From contig JAFQCI010000036.1 in assembly GCA_017416505.1 (NCBI GenBank), forward strand, positions 1 to 43,169: a stretch of DNA of 43,169 nucleotides, read 5' to 3'. This stretch comes from Lachnospiraceae bacterium. Lineage in GTDB: Bacteria > Bacillota_A > Clostridia > Lachnospirales > Lachnospiraceae. The notes under the pieces were generated by a model. It was not told the origin of the DNA and made no database searches. It saw only the letters and a list, made by a program, of their open reading frames with translations. Shown one piece after another: positions 33,948-42,615 of the stretch. Made by a program: the position numbers and the translations under genes. Numbering within the stretch: the stretch's first letter is position 1; each line of letters begins with the position of its first letter.

Positions 33948-35282
33948 ATGAGCAAATGGACAAAGATAGGTGCCCTTTTACTAGCAGGCTGTTTTGCAAC
34001 GGGATTAATGAGCGGATGTGGAGAAGAAGAAACAAAAGAAAATAAAATTGTTTTGATGAATTTTAAACCAGAAGCAAAAGAAGTATATGAAACGATTGCA
34101 GATGAATATTACAAGAAAACAGGAGTAACGGTAGAAATTATATCTCCGGAAGATGGAACTTACGATGAAACTTTGGCTGAAATGATGGAAAGCAAAGACC
34201 AGCCTTCCATCATACAGCTTAATGGATATGTAAGTTATGATAAATGGAAAGATTGTTGTGAGAATTTGATTTCTACTTCTTTATATACGGAAATGACAGA
34301 CCAAAGTATGGTAATTTCCAGTGCCACTACCATAGATGCAGTTCCTTTTGCATTGGAAGGTTATGGTATTATCTATAACGATGCTGTTTTGGAAAAATAC
34401 TTTGCGTTAACGGATAGAGGAACCAAATTCAACTCTATTTCAGAAGTGGATTCCTATAATGAGTTCGAAATGCTGGTGGAGGACATGACGGCACACAAAG
34501 AAGAACTAGGAATTGAAGGTGTATTTGCCTCTACTTCTTTAGCAGAAAATGAAAGATGGCGTTGGTCTAATCATTTGTCGAATCTCCCACTTTATTATGA
34601 GATAGGAAGACAGACTTCTTATGCGAATTATATGATTGCAACCATTGCCACAAGAGAAATTAAGTTCACTTATGAAAATGAATTTAAGAATATTTTTGAT
34701 TTATATATCGAAAATTCCTGCACGCCAAAAATGCAGTTGCAGAATAAGACTACGGCAGATTCTATGGCGGAATTTGCTGCCGGAAAGTGTGCCATGGTAC
34801 AGAATGGAAGTTGGTCATATCAGCAGATAGCCACTGCGGAAGGAAAAGTGGTGGAGGATGAAGATATCAAGATTATGCCTATCTACATTGGAGCACCGGG
34901 AGAATCCTCGCAAGGAATCTGTATCTCTACGGAAAGTTATTATGCAGTAAATAAAAATATTTCTGATGATGAGAAAGAAAAAGCCATTGATTTTCTGGAA
35001 TGGATGTATACTACAGATGAAGGTGCTACTTTGGTGGCAAGCGAACTCGGATTTTATGCACCATATAAGAAATTTGATAAAATGGAATACAGCAATCCAC
35101 TGATAAATGAAGTTCTGGAATGGAATGAAAAAGATGGTATCAATAATGTTCCTTGGCTTTTCCCATCCTACCCTAGTGAGGAGTTTAAGGATGCCCTGGG
35201 TAATGATTTGCTGGATTATGTAAATCAAAATATTACCTGGAAGGCACTTGTGGCAAATACAAAGGAAAACTGGGCAAAGTAG
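33948..35282 (+). CDS. Solute-binding lipoprotein, divergent paralogue of the 18938 protein
   Basis: 444 residues with signal peptide and lipobox LMSGC (Cys24). It aligns over its whole length with the maltodextrin-type binding protein at 18938: LMNFKPEAKEVYE against FLNFKPEIADAWQ, LEGYGIIYN against VEGYGIIYN, LGIEGVFASTS in both and FKNIFDLY in both. Positions that face the ligand differ: INGPVGY has become LNGYVSY, and QNGNWGWGQ has become QNGSWSYQQ, so its ligand may differ or binding may be lost. No permease or ATPase gene is adjacent. GAAGGAG precedes the ATG. A third paralogue follows after 36 nt. Confidence 0.88.
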   Translation: MSKWTKIGALLLAGCFATGLMSGCGEEETKENKIVLMNFKPEAKEVYETIADEYYKKTGVTVEIISPEDGTYDETLAEMMESKDQPSIIQLNGYVSYDKWKDCCENLISTSLYTEMTDQSMVISSATTIDAVPFALEGYGIIYNDAVLEKYFALTDRGTKFNSISEVDSYNEFEMLVEDMTAHKEELGIEGVFASTSLAENERWRWSNHLSNLPLYYEIGRQTSYANYMIATIATREIKFTYENEFKNIFDLYIENSCTPKMQLQNKTTADSMAEFAAGKCAMVQNGSWSYQQIATAEGKVVEDEDIKIMPIYIGAPGESSQGICISTESYYAVNKNISDDEKEKAIDFLEWMYTTDEGATLVASELGFYAPYKKFDKMEYSNPLINEVLEWNEKDGINNVPWLFPSYPSEEFKDALGNDLLDYVNQNITWKALVANTKENWAK

Positions 35283-35318
35283 AAGAAGCATCAAAACAAA
35301 TGAAAGAACGGTGAAACT

Positions 35319-36650
35319 ATGAAGAAGAAAAGTATTTTACTAGGATTGGCATTGTTAGCTGGTATGTTGACAGGATGCGGTTCGGAAGAAAAAGAAATTT
35401 ATTTTTTGAATTTTAAACCGGAAGTAACAGATGTATATTATGACATCGCAGAGGCTTATGAGGAGGAAACGGGTGTAAAGGTAAAAATCATAACCGCAGC
35501 CTCTGGTGAATATGAGTCTACTTTGAAGTCTGAAATGGCGAAAAAGCAGCAACCTGCTATCTTTCAGATTAATGGTCCTATTGGATATGAATCCTGGAAA
35601 GATTATTGTAGTAATTTAATTGATACAGAACTATATAAACAACTGACACAACAGGATATGGCGGTTACTTCCGGAGCGGGAGTATATGGAATTCCTTATG
35701 TTGTAGAAGGTTATGGAATCATTTATAATGATGAGATTATGCAAAAATACTTTGCATTGCCGGATAAGAAATCCAAATTAAATTCGGCAGAGGAAATTCA
35801 TACCTTCTTGGAATTACAGGAAGTTGTAGAAGATATGACCTTACATAAAGAAGAATTGGGAATAGATGGCGTATTTGCATCTACTTCTATGGGCTCCGGT
35901 CAGGTTTGGAGATGGCAGTCACATCTTGCGAATCTTCCGTTCTGGGCTGAATTTAAAGATGATAAAGGATACAGCTCTCCTATTTTAGCAGGACTTGCAG
36001 CAGATACTGTAGAATTTAAGTACGAAGATAAATATAAAAAGATTTTTGACTTGTATATTGAAAATTCTTGCACAGATAAGCAGTTGTTAGGAGATAAGAC
36101 AGTAGAAGATTCTGTAGCAGAATTTGCTATGGGACGTTGTGCTATGATACAAAATGGTAACTGGGCATGGGAACAGATTAGTAACACTGAAGGTTCTGTA
36201 GTTGATGCTGACAATATCAAAATAATGCCTATTTACATGGGATTAAACAATGAAGTGGTACAAGGACTTTGTGTAGGAACTGAAAACTATCTGGCAGTCA
36301 ATTCTCAGGTAAGCGAGGAAGAACAACAATTAGCAATCGATTTTCTTACATGGTTGTTTACCAGTGAAACTGGTAAAAAATATGTAGTAGAAGATTTGAA
36401 GTTTGTGACTCCATTTAAAGGGTACAATAATTATGAATATAGTGACCCGCTTGCCAATCAGGTGGTAGAATGGATGAACGATGAGAAAGTAAACACCATT
36501 CCTTGGGTATTTGTATCCTTCCCATCTGTTAATTTTAAAAATGAGTTTGGTGATGCACTTTTAAGATATTGTCAAGGTGATATCGAGTGGGAGGAAGTAG
36601 TCACTATCGTCCGTGAAAGTTGGGAAGAAGAAAGTAAGAGTCAGGAATAA
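35319..36650 (+). CDS. Solute-binding lipoprotein, paralogue close to the 18938 protein
   Basis: 443 residues, lipobox LTGC (Cys20). Closer to the 18938 protein than its neighbour is: INGPIGYESWKDYC against INGPVGYASWKNYC, GVYGIPYVVEGYGIIYN identical in both and QNGNWAWEQ against QNGNWGWGQ. It therefore probably binds a similar oligosaccharide and may feed the 20416/21258 permeases. The ribosome site is poor (ACGGTGAAACT), so it may depend on translation of the preceding gene. It is followed after 29 nt by maf. The tandem pair looks like a duplication from the main maltodextrin locus. Confidence 0.9.
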   Translation: MKKKSILLGLALLAGMLTGCGSEEKEIYFLNFKPEVTDVYYDIAEAYEEETGVKVKIITAASGEYESTLKSEMAKKQQPAIFQINGPIGYESWKDYCSNLIDTELYKQLTQQDMAVTSGAGVYGIPYVVEGYGIIYNDEIMQKYFALPDKKSKLNSAEEIHTFLELQEVVEDMTLHKEELGIDGVFASTSMGSGQVWRWQSHLANLPFWAEFKDDKGYSSPILAGLAADTVEFKYEDKYKKIFDLYIENSCTDKQLLGDKTVEDSVAEFAMGRCAMIQNGNWAWEQISNTEGSVVDADNIKIMPIYMGLNNEVVQGLCVGTENYLAVNSQVSEEEQQLAIDFLTWLFTSETGKKYVVEDLKFVTPFKGYNNYEYSDPLANQVVEWMNDEKVNTIPWVFVSFPSVNFKNEFGDALLRYCQGDIEWEEVVTIVRESWEEESKSQE

Positions 36651-36679
36651 AATGAAGAAAGGGAATTGATGTTGGAATT

Positions 36680-37243
36680 ATGATAAAAATAGTATTAGCA
36701 TCAAAATCACCGAGAAGAAGTGAATTATTACAGCAAATGGGGCTGGAATTTGAAGTTCAGCCCTCCTATTTGCCGGAACAGATTACAAAAGCAAAACCAG
36801 AAGAGATTGTAATGGAATTATCCATGCAAAAAGCAAAAGAAGTAGCAGGAAAGTATCAGGAGGCATTGGTAATCGGAGCAGATACTATCGTGGTATGTAA
36901 CGGAGCAATCATGGGTAAGCCTAAAGATGAAGAAGAGGCTGTTTTTATGCTGGAGAAATTAAGCGGTCATCCACATCAGGTGTTGACCGGGGTTACTTTA
37001 ATTCGAAACCAGAAAGAAGAAGTTACTTTTTTCGAAGAAACCAAAGTCAAGGTGGCGAAATTATCCAAAGACGAAATTTTGTCTTATGTTGCTACAAAGG
37101 ACTGCATGGATAAAGCAGGAGCTTATGGAATACAGGGTGAATTTGCAAAATTCATCTCAGGAATTGAAGGAGATTATAATAATGTAGTGGGATTTCCTAT
37201 TGCAAGAACTTATCAGGAATTAAAGAAAATGGGGATATTATAA
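36680..37243 (+). CDS. maf: Maf family nucleoside-triphosphate pyrophosphatase
   Basis: 187 residues. Maf proteins hydrolyse dTTP, UTP or modified nucleotides to monophosphates and affect septum formation when overproduced in Bacillus. The signature SKSPRRSELLQQMG is at residues 7-20, and GADTIVV carries the conserved Asp near residue 70. The ribosome site is weak; an ATG at 36668 is closed at once by a stop, so 36680 is the start. It is followed by the coiled-coil membrane gene after 9 nt. Confidence 0.94.
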   Translation: MIKIVLASKSPRRSELLQQMGLEFEVQPSYLPEQITKAKPEEIVMELSMQKAKEVAGKYQEALVIGADTIVVCNGAIMGKPKDEEEAVFMLEKLSGHPHQVLTGVTLIRNQKEEVTFFEETKVKVAKLSKDEILSYVATKDCMDKAGAYGIQGEFAKFISGIEGDYNNVVGFPIARTYQELKKMGIL

Positions 37244-37252
37244 GGAGGAGCT

Positions 37253-38401
37253 ATGGCAGCAGAAAACGTATTTCAAGAAAATGTAGACTATTTAATTGAA
37301 GCGAGAAAAACGCTGATTCTTGTGGATAAAATTAAAGAAGAATTGGAAACGCAAAGAGTTGCTGCAAAGCGCCTGAAAAAGACGGTGGAAGCAGAGCATA
37401 AGGCAATCGAAGATGAAGTTTCTTCTACCTTGAAACGAAGAAAAGAAGAGATTGCCGCTACTTATGACAAAGAAATAGAAGTAAACCGTGCTAAAATAAA
37501 ACAAATCCGGGCAAAACGAGATAAAAAGAAAAATCAACGAATGAATCAGCGAATGCAGGAAGAAACCTATGAAGTGAAAGAAAAAAACCGTCAGTTGATG
37601 ACGGAAATGAGGACGAAATTCAAACAGGCACATCTACCGAGGTTTTGCTGCCATAAATGGTTTTATAATCTTTTCTTGCCGGAAAACGTGTTAGAATACA
37701 TATTGTTTTTTGTGGTATCCGTCCTGTTGGTATTAGGTGTCCCTGTACTTCTTTCTGTTCTAATTGGAACCCACATGGATTATACTGAAATGTTAAGTGG
37801 TAAGACGTTTCAGGAAGCAGTTTCTTATAGTATTGTGATAGCTGTTTTTTCTGCCAGTTTACTAGGGGTGATTTACTTTTTTGTTTATACCTTAATATCT
37901 AAATGGATAGTAATGAAACATAAAGATGTCTTGGATGAAGGAAAAGTGATTTTACAAAGGATAAAAGCAAATCAAAAGAGCATTAAAGCCATTGAGAATT
38001 TTATCCATAAGGAACAGGATGACAGTATTTATAATTTGGAGCATTATGATGAAAAGCTGTCAGAGTTGGAAAAAGAAGCAGTAAAGATAGTAGAAGAAAA
38101 ACAAAATGCTTTGAATGTATTTGAAAATGATACCAGAAATCTTATTACAGAAGAAATAAATAAAAGAAGAATGCCTAAATACAATCAAATGAAGGAAGAA
38201 CAAAGAGAACTGGAGGATTACCTAAATCGTTTGGAGGAGGAATTACAGGTAAATACTTTGACTCTTTCCAATCAATATGAAGCATATTTAGGCAAGAAAT
38301 ACGTGAACCGAGAAACCTTGGAAAGCCTGATTAAAATTATGAAATCAGGAGAAGCAAGTACGGTATCAGAAGCAATTAATTATTTTAAAGAAACAGAATA
38401 A
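37253..38401 (+). CDS. Uncharacterised coiled-coil membrane protein
   Basis: 382 residues; family not recognised. Layout: a charged coiled coil (about residues 15-125, rich in Lys/Glu/Arg), two membrane helices (about residues 144-168, EYILFFVVSVLLVLGVPVLL, and 185-215, SIVIAVFSASLLGVIYFFVY) joined by a short loop, then a second long coiled coil (about residues 225-350). Both coiled coils would be cytosolic, giving a hairpin membrane anchor with two helical arms, a layout seen in some structural or division-related proteins, though no such role is shown. GGAGGAG precedes the ATG. It is probably cotranscribed with maf and ends at a strong terminator. Confidence 0.78.
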   Translation: MAAENVFQENVDYLIEARKTLILVDKIKEELETQRVAAKRLKKTVEAEHKAIEDEVSSTLKRRKEEIAATYDKEIEVNRAKIKQIRAKRDKKKNQRMNQRMQEETYEVKEKNRQLMTEMRTKFKQAHLPRFCCHKWFYNLFLPENVLEYILFFVVSVLLVLGVPVLLSVLIGTHMDYTEMLSGKTFQEAVSYSIVIAVFSASLLGVIYFFVYTLISKWIVMKHKDVLDEGKVILQRIKANQKSIKAIENFIHKEQDDSIYNLEHYDEKLSELEKEAVKIVEEKQNALNVFENDTRNLITEEINKRRMPKYNQMKEEQRELEDYLNRLEEELQVNTLTLSNQYEAYLGKKYVNRETLESLIKIMKSGEASTVSEAINYFKETE

Positions 38402-38412
38402 ATGGAACTATG

Positions 38413-38465
38413 AAAGCAACGAATTCCTGTTAGTAGATGCAACAGTTGAATTGGTTGCTTTTTTA
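38413..38465. terminator. Terminator after the coiled-coil gene
   Basis: AAAGCAAC (38413-38420) pairs with GTTGCTTT (38454-38461), extended inward by AATTC/GAATT and CTGTT/AACAG pairing; T run to 38464. It lies between converging genes and may also help end yyaC transcription. Confidence 0.85.
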
Positions 38466-38480
38466 CTTTATAGAAAAATA

Positions 38481-39041
38481 TCAGGTATTGCTTGAACTTT
38501 TGGTAGTACCATACCATAAACCCAAGGTAATGAAATCTGCTAATTCCATAACGGTGTTTAATCTTGTGGAACTTAAAATAAAAGAGTTTGCGTATCCGTT
38601 CATATTTACAATGCCGGTTAATGCCACATTGCCAACGGAAAGTAGTTGTTTATCCACACCCAATCCTGGTGTTAAGGCATGGTTCGCAAGTGTGACATAT
38701 CCTATATGTTTTTTTTGTCCCAGGGAGGCATCAATGGCAATGATGAATCCGTTGGGATGTTTTTTTTGAATCAAATCCATAGTTTCTTCCAGATTTTTTG
38801 CATGAACAGGTTTTTCTAAAGAACCATAGATGGAACTATTAGGGAGAAATCTCTTTAATTTATGACCGATTAAAGGACCAAGACAATCTCCTGTAGAGCG
38901 GTCTGAACCAATACATAAAAAAACAAGATTCTGGGTTTCGATTTTATAATCAGACAATAACTCAAAAAAAGCATCTCCTAAAAGAACATATTGCTTTCTG
39001 GATGCGCTGTTAAAATATTTTGTTTCATAAAAAGTGTTCAT
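38481..39041 (-). CDS. yyaC: Spore protein YyaC (DUF1256)
   Basis: 186 residues, related to the germination protease GPR fold and annotated as spore protease YyaC in Bacillus; the exact role is unknown. The family signature is CIGSDRSTGDCLGPLIGHKL (about residues 46-65), followed by GFIIAIDASLG and NVALTGIVN. GAGG about 9 nt before the ATG at 39041 sets the start; the longer frame runs through the promoter. A sigma-F-like promoter at 39085-39113 fits forespore expression. It is the clearest sign in the window that the organism forms spores. Confidence 0.92.
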   Translation of the reverse strand: MNTFYETKYFNSASRKQYVLLGDAFFELLSDYKIETQNLVFLCIGSDRSTGDCLGPLIGHKLKRFLPNSSIYGSLEKPVHAKNLEETMDLIQKKHPNGFIIAIDASLGQKKHIGYVTLANHALTPGLGVDKQLLSVGNVALTGIVNMNGYANSFILSSTRLNTVMELADFITLGLWYGTTKSSSNT

Positions 39042-39084
39042 AAAAATAACCTCGATATATTTTTTAGGTAGCTGCCGGCATATA

Positions 39085-39113
39085 TAGTATTTCCTATAAT
39101 ATGAAAAATAAAC
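39085..39113 (-). promoter_or_regulatory. Sigma-F-like promoter of yyaC
   Basis: On the minus strand, GTTTA (39113-39109), 14 nt, GGAAATACTA (39094-39085). This fits the Bacillus sigma-F pattern GYWTA / GGNRANANTW at all fixed positions; the spacer is one short of the usual 15. Leader of about 37 nt. Confidence 0.5.
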
Positions 39114-39307
39114 ATGGCGATTTGGAGTAAATCCCTGGAGTCCATAAGAAAGAAATCGAAAAAAGAGGAACACTTCTGTTTTTTAATTTACAAATTTCGG
39201 CAATTAAATAAAATATTTGGTGCTATGATGTGTTGGTAAGAGAAAGTCTATGAATCTATTATATGTAGTTTAGTGTAGAGATATGAGTAGAGAAAGGAAG
39301 AAAATGT

Positions 39308-40519
39308 ATGATAGAAGTAATTTATGAAAAAGAAAATCAGGAAGTTGCGAAAAGCGGATGGATTCCAAAAAATATACGACAAATTGGAAACCCACAGGGG
39401 GAACAAAAAATATACATAGAAGATTATGTGGTTTCTTATATTAATAAAATAGCAAGACCGGAAAATATTTATTCAAGAGGAGCAATCTTAGTAGGAGAAA
39501 CCAAAAATACGAAAAATGGAAGTGCCATATTTATTAGCGGGGCAATTGAAGCGGCAAATTTGGAACTGGATATGGATGAAACTGTATTTAACAATGAAAC
39601 CTGGACTCAGATTTATGATTCCATTAAAAGCTATTTTCCGGATTTGGAGGTGGTGGGATGGTTCTTATCAAGATTGGGATTTTCCACTCAAATCAATGAA
39701 AAAATCCAAAAAACCCACATAGAAAATTTTTCGGGGAAAGATAAGGTTCTTTATGTGGTGGACTCTTTGGAAAAAGAAGATGCTTTTTATTTATACGACC
39801 AAGGAAGGCTTAGAAAACAGACAGGCTATTACATATATTATGACCGGAATGAAAATATGCAAAATTATATTCAAAGTAAGAGTGAAACGGAGGAAAGAAT
39901 ATTAAATCCTATTGAAGTAAAAGATAGAGAAGTTCTAACAAGGGTAAGAAGTCAGGTGGCAAAAAGCGAAGGGAAGAAAAAGAAAAATTTAATGCCACAG
40001 GTGGCTGGTTTTATTTTTGCTACAGGCATGCTGGCAATTGGAATTACCATTATGAATAATTACGATAAAATGAGAAATCTGGAAATTAAACTGGAACAAT
40101 TAAATCTTACCATGAATCAGGGACAACAAGAAGAAAATTTAACCTTGAACGCAAGTGGTAATCCATCCACATCATTAATAGCAGATGAAAATCTTTCATC
40201 TTTTACAGAAGAAGGGGACGGTACAGAAGAAGGAGACAGTACGGAAGGAAATCAGGATATTGCTGTTTTAGAGGGAGAAGTTGGTGAAAATTTAATGGAA
40301 AGCAGCGAAAATACGTTGGAAGTAGGAAGTGAAGAAGTAGTAGAAACCATGGCACAAAATTACTATTATGTAGAAGAAGGAGATACACTTCTTTCTATTA
40401 GCTTAAAAATATATCAGTCAGGTGATTATGTAAAAGATATCAAAGAAGCAAATCACTTAGAAGATGAAAACTATATAAAAATTGGACAAAAACTGGTTTT
40501 ACCAGCTGTGCAGCAATAA
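39308..40519 (+). CDS. Inactive MPN/JAMM-like domain - membrane helix - LysM protein
   Basis: 403 residues. Residues about 35-190 read like an MPN (JAB1/JAMM) domain: RGAILVGE (first strands), then EVVGWFLSRLGF at 114-125 where active enzymes have VVGWYHSHPGF, then THIENF and VLYVVD. The metal-binding H-x-H-x7-S-x2-D is replaced by Leu120, Arg122, Asn130 and Ile133, so it should not be a protease. A basic stretch (GKKKKN) and one membrane helix (about 230-252) follow, then an acidic linker of ~100 residues and a C-terminal LysM (about 357-400: VEEGDTLLSISLKIYQ to GQKLVLP). Likely topology: MPN in the cytoplasm, LysM outside on peptidoglycan. First gene of a set with the DUF5711 and cvpA-like genes. 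Starts at 39308; the ribosome site GGAAG is modest. Confidence 0.75.
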   Translation: MIEVIYEKENQEVAKSGWIPKNIRQIGNPQGEQKIYIEDYVVSYINKIARPENIYSRGAILVGETKNTKNGSAIFISGAIEAANLELDMDETVFNNETWTQIYDSIKSYFPDLEVVGWFLSRLGFSTQINEKIQKTHIENFSGKDKVLYVVDSLEKEDAFYLYDQGRLRKQTGYYIYYDRNENMQNYIQSKSETEERILNPIEVKDREVLTRVRSQVAKSEGKKKKNLMPQVAGFIFATGMLAIGITIMNNYDKMRNLEIKLEQLNLTMNQGQQEENLTLNASGNPSTSLIADENLSSFTEEGDGTEEGDSTEGNQDIAVLEGEVGENLMESSENTLEVGSEEVVETMAQNYYYVEEGDTLLSISLKIYQSGDYVKDIKEANHLEDENYIKIGQKLVLPAVQQ

Positions 40520-40543
40520 AGATGGACAGGTCTGTTCCAAGGT

Positions 40544-40577
40544 GGTTACTGTTCACTCGTGCTTCGTAAACAGTAAC
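40544..40577. repeat. Intergenic structured repeat, copy 3 (short)
   Basis: GTTACTGTT (40545-40553) pairs with AACAGTAAC (40569-40577) across CACTCGTGCTTCGTA. It shares GTTACTGTTCAC with the copy at 14464. Downstream, TATAAT at 40617-40622 is a likely -10 for the next gene, with no clear -35. Confidence 0.6.
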
Positions 40578-40704
40578 AATTTCAAAATAAGAGTAGAAGT
40601 ATCGTGGGAAATTTAGTATAATAAAATAGATGCAGAAAATTCTGCCTATGTTCAGAATTTCCTGAATTATTACGATAATCTCATGAAATACAAGGTGATT
40701 TTTT

Positions 40705-41892
40705 ATGAAAACAAAAAATACGAATAAGGAAGAATTGATTTTACTCCAAGGAGAGGAAGCACCACCAAGGAAGAAAAAAGGTGTGGGAAAAATTCTCGTA
40801 CTGCTTTTGATAGCGGTGATTTTACTTGGAGCTATCTTTTTTGTACTATATCAAAGGAACCGGACGTTTGATTCTTTTGAAATTGTAAATACCTATTATT
40901 TTGAAGAAAATGGTATCATGTCCTATGAAACGTATATGGATAATGTGGTACGTTACAGTAAAGATGGAATTACATATGTAAATGCAAAAGGAGAAGTGGT
41001 ATGGTCTTCTTCTTATCAAATGAAGATGCCGAAGGTTTGCGTAAATAAAGAATATGTAGCAGCAGCAGATTTTAATGGCAATGAAGTCTATCTGTTTAAT
41101 GCGGATGGACTGGTGAAAAATTTTACTACACCATATAATATTTGTAATGTAGAAGTTTCCGCTCAAGGAGTGGTTGCGGTTGTGTTGGAGGCAGATGAGG
41201 AAAATTACATCTGGCTTTATGATAAAACGGCGACAGAGCTGGTAGAAATCAAAACCACTATTGGACAAAATGGATATCCCTTGGATATTGCGTTGTCTGA
41301 AGATGGGATAAAACTGGTGGTAAGTTATGTTAATACCGAAAATATGGGAATCACTACGAATCTTGCTTTCTATAACTTTGGTTCGGTAGGGCAAAATGAA
41401 AATAGTGACCGTTTGGTAGGTGCAGTAAAATGTGGAGAATCTTTAGTGCCGGAAGTCAAATTTCTTGATAATGATACGGTTTGTGCTTTTATGGATGACC
41501 AGATTGTAGTATATGATATGAAGGACAAGCCAGGTGAAAAGGCTAAAATAGAATTTAGTGCCGAGCCAAGAAGTGTTTTTGCAAATGAAAACTATATTGG
41601 TATAATAACAAAATTAGAAAATCAAACCGGTGGTTATCAGCTTAAGGTATATAATCTGGAAGGAAAAGAGCGGTTTCAAAGGGAAATAGATATGGAATAC
41701 ATACAGATTGTAGCTGGCGAGGCTGAACTGCTTTTGTTGGGAAGTAACAATCTTTTGGTGATGGATTACCGGGGCAACGTAAAATTCCAGGGTGAATTAG
41801 ACTTTGTTGCAAAAGGTGCTATATGTAGTGGAAAACGCTATGAATATATTATACTTGGAGAAAATGCGAATTATCAGATTCGTTTAAGATAA
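40705..41892 (+). CDS. DUF5711 family protein (membrane-anchored beta-propeller-like)
   Basis: 395 residues. A basic, cytosolic N terminus (APPRKKKG) is followed by one membrane helix at about residues 28-49 and a long extracellular part made of repeated beta-strand units such as YSKDGITYVNAKGEVVW, YLFNADGLVKNF and YNLEGKERFQ, as in propeller-type repeats. The family is common in Lachnospiraceae, usually beside a CvpA-like gene as here. Function unknown. AAGGTGA lies 6 nt before the ATG. The gene after it starts 17 nt downstream. Confidence 0.85.
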   Translation: MKTKNTNKEELILLQGEEAPPRKKKGVGKILVLLLIAVILLGAIFFVLYQRNRTFDSFEIVNTYYFEENGIMSYETYMDNVVRYSKDGITYVNAKGEVVWSSSYQMKMPKVCVNKEYVAAADFNGNEVYLFNADGLVKNFTTPYNICNVEVSAQGVVAVVLEADEENYIWLYDKTATELVEIKTTIGQNGYPLDIALSEDGIKLVVSYVNTENMGITTNLAFYNFGSVGQNENSDRLVGAVKCGESLVPEVKFLDNDTVCAFMDDQIVVYDMKDKPGEKAKIEFSAEPRSVFANENYIGIITKLENQTGGYQLKVYNLEGKERFQREIDMEYIQIVAGEAELLLLGSNNLLVMDYRGNVKFQGELDFVAKGAICSGKRYEYIILGENANYQIRLR

Positions 41893-41908
41893 GCAGGGAG
41901 GAAGGCGG

Positions 41909-42607
41909 ATGCAGATTTTACTTTTGGTAATGGTATTATTTTTGTTTCATGTTATCCATGGATATAAAGTTGGAATTATAAAAAAAGTCATTCAATGTCT
42001 TAGTATGTTGATTGCTATTATTTTATCTTTGTTTTGCTTTTCCTATGTGGCGAAAACCATACGAAACCTTACGGGTGTTGAGCAGTTAATGCAAGAGAAA
42101 ATAACAAAGGTAGTAGAAGAACAGATAGAGAAGGATTTAGATGGAAAAGGAAGTCAAAGAGAAGCGATAGAAGGACTTAAACTTCCGGACAATATAAAGG
42201 ATGCTTTGATAGCTAATAATAATGAAGATGTATATGAAGCATTGGGAATTGAGAAGTTTACAGAATACATCAGTAGTTATCTTGCGAATATGATTGTAAA
42301 TGCATTGGCTTTTGTTGTGACCTTTGTGATAGTATTTACCCTGATGAAACTCCTGCTTGCCATTGCAGATATAGCATCTCATCTTCCGGTGATTCGGGGA
42401 ATGAACAAAATACTCGGAGCATTACTAGGAGCGGGGCAGGGTATTCTTACGATATGGATATTCTTTGCAATAATAACTATGGCGATTGGAACAGAATTTG
42501 GCATGAAGGTATATGAGCAGATTTTATCCCAGCCTATATTGAATTATTTATATGAACATAATATCATTCTTGATATGATATCTAATCTTTCCAAGTTGAT
42601 TTATTAA
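41909..42607 (+). CDS. CvpA-like membrane protein
   Basis: 232 residues with about four hydrophobic helices (residues about 2-20, 28-50, 130-152 and 170-195). The opening LVMVLFLFHVIHGYKVGIIK and the glycine-rich NKILGALLGAGQGILTIWIF block fit the CvpA family, known in E. coli for colicin V production and envelope homeostasis. A hydrophilic segment of about 60 residues lies between helices 2 and 3. GGGAGGAAGG precedes the ATG. Its place behind the LysM and DUF5711 genes suggests a shared envelope role, which is inference. Confidence 0.82.
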   Translation: MQILLLVMVLFLFHVIHGYKVGIIKKVIQCLSMLIAIILSLFCFSYVAKTIRNLTGVEQLMQEKITKVVEEQIEKDLDGKGSQREAIEGLKLPDNIKDALIANNNEDVYEALGIEKFTEYISSYLANMIVNALAFVVTFVIVFTLMKLLLAIADIASHLPVIRGMNKILGALLGAGQGILTIWIFFAIITMAIGTEFGMKVYEQILSQPILNYLYEHNIILDMISNLSKLIY

Positions 42608-42615
42608 TCGGTTTA

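Noticed and set aside
38437..38769. Plus-strand frame of 110 residues opposite yyaC
   Set aside because: It lies entirely on the complement of a clear yyaC gene, begins inside the preceding terminator and has no ribosome site.
39308..40519. Active JAMM metalloprotease
   Set aside because: The fold signature is present, but all metal and catalytic positions are substituted.
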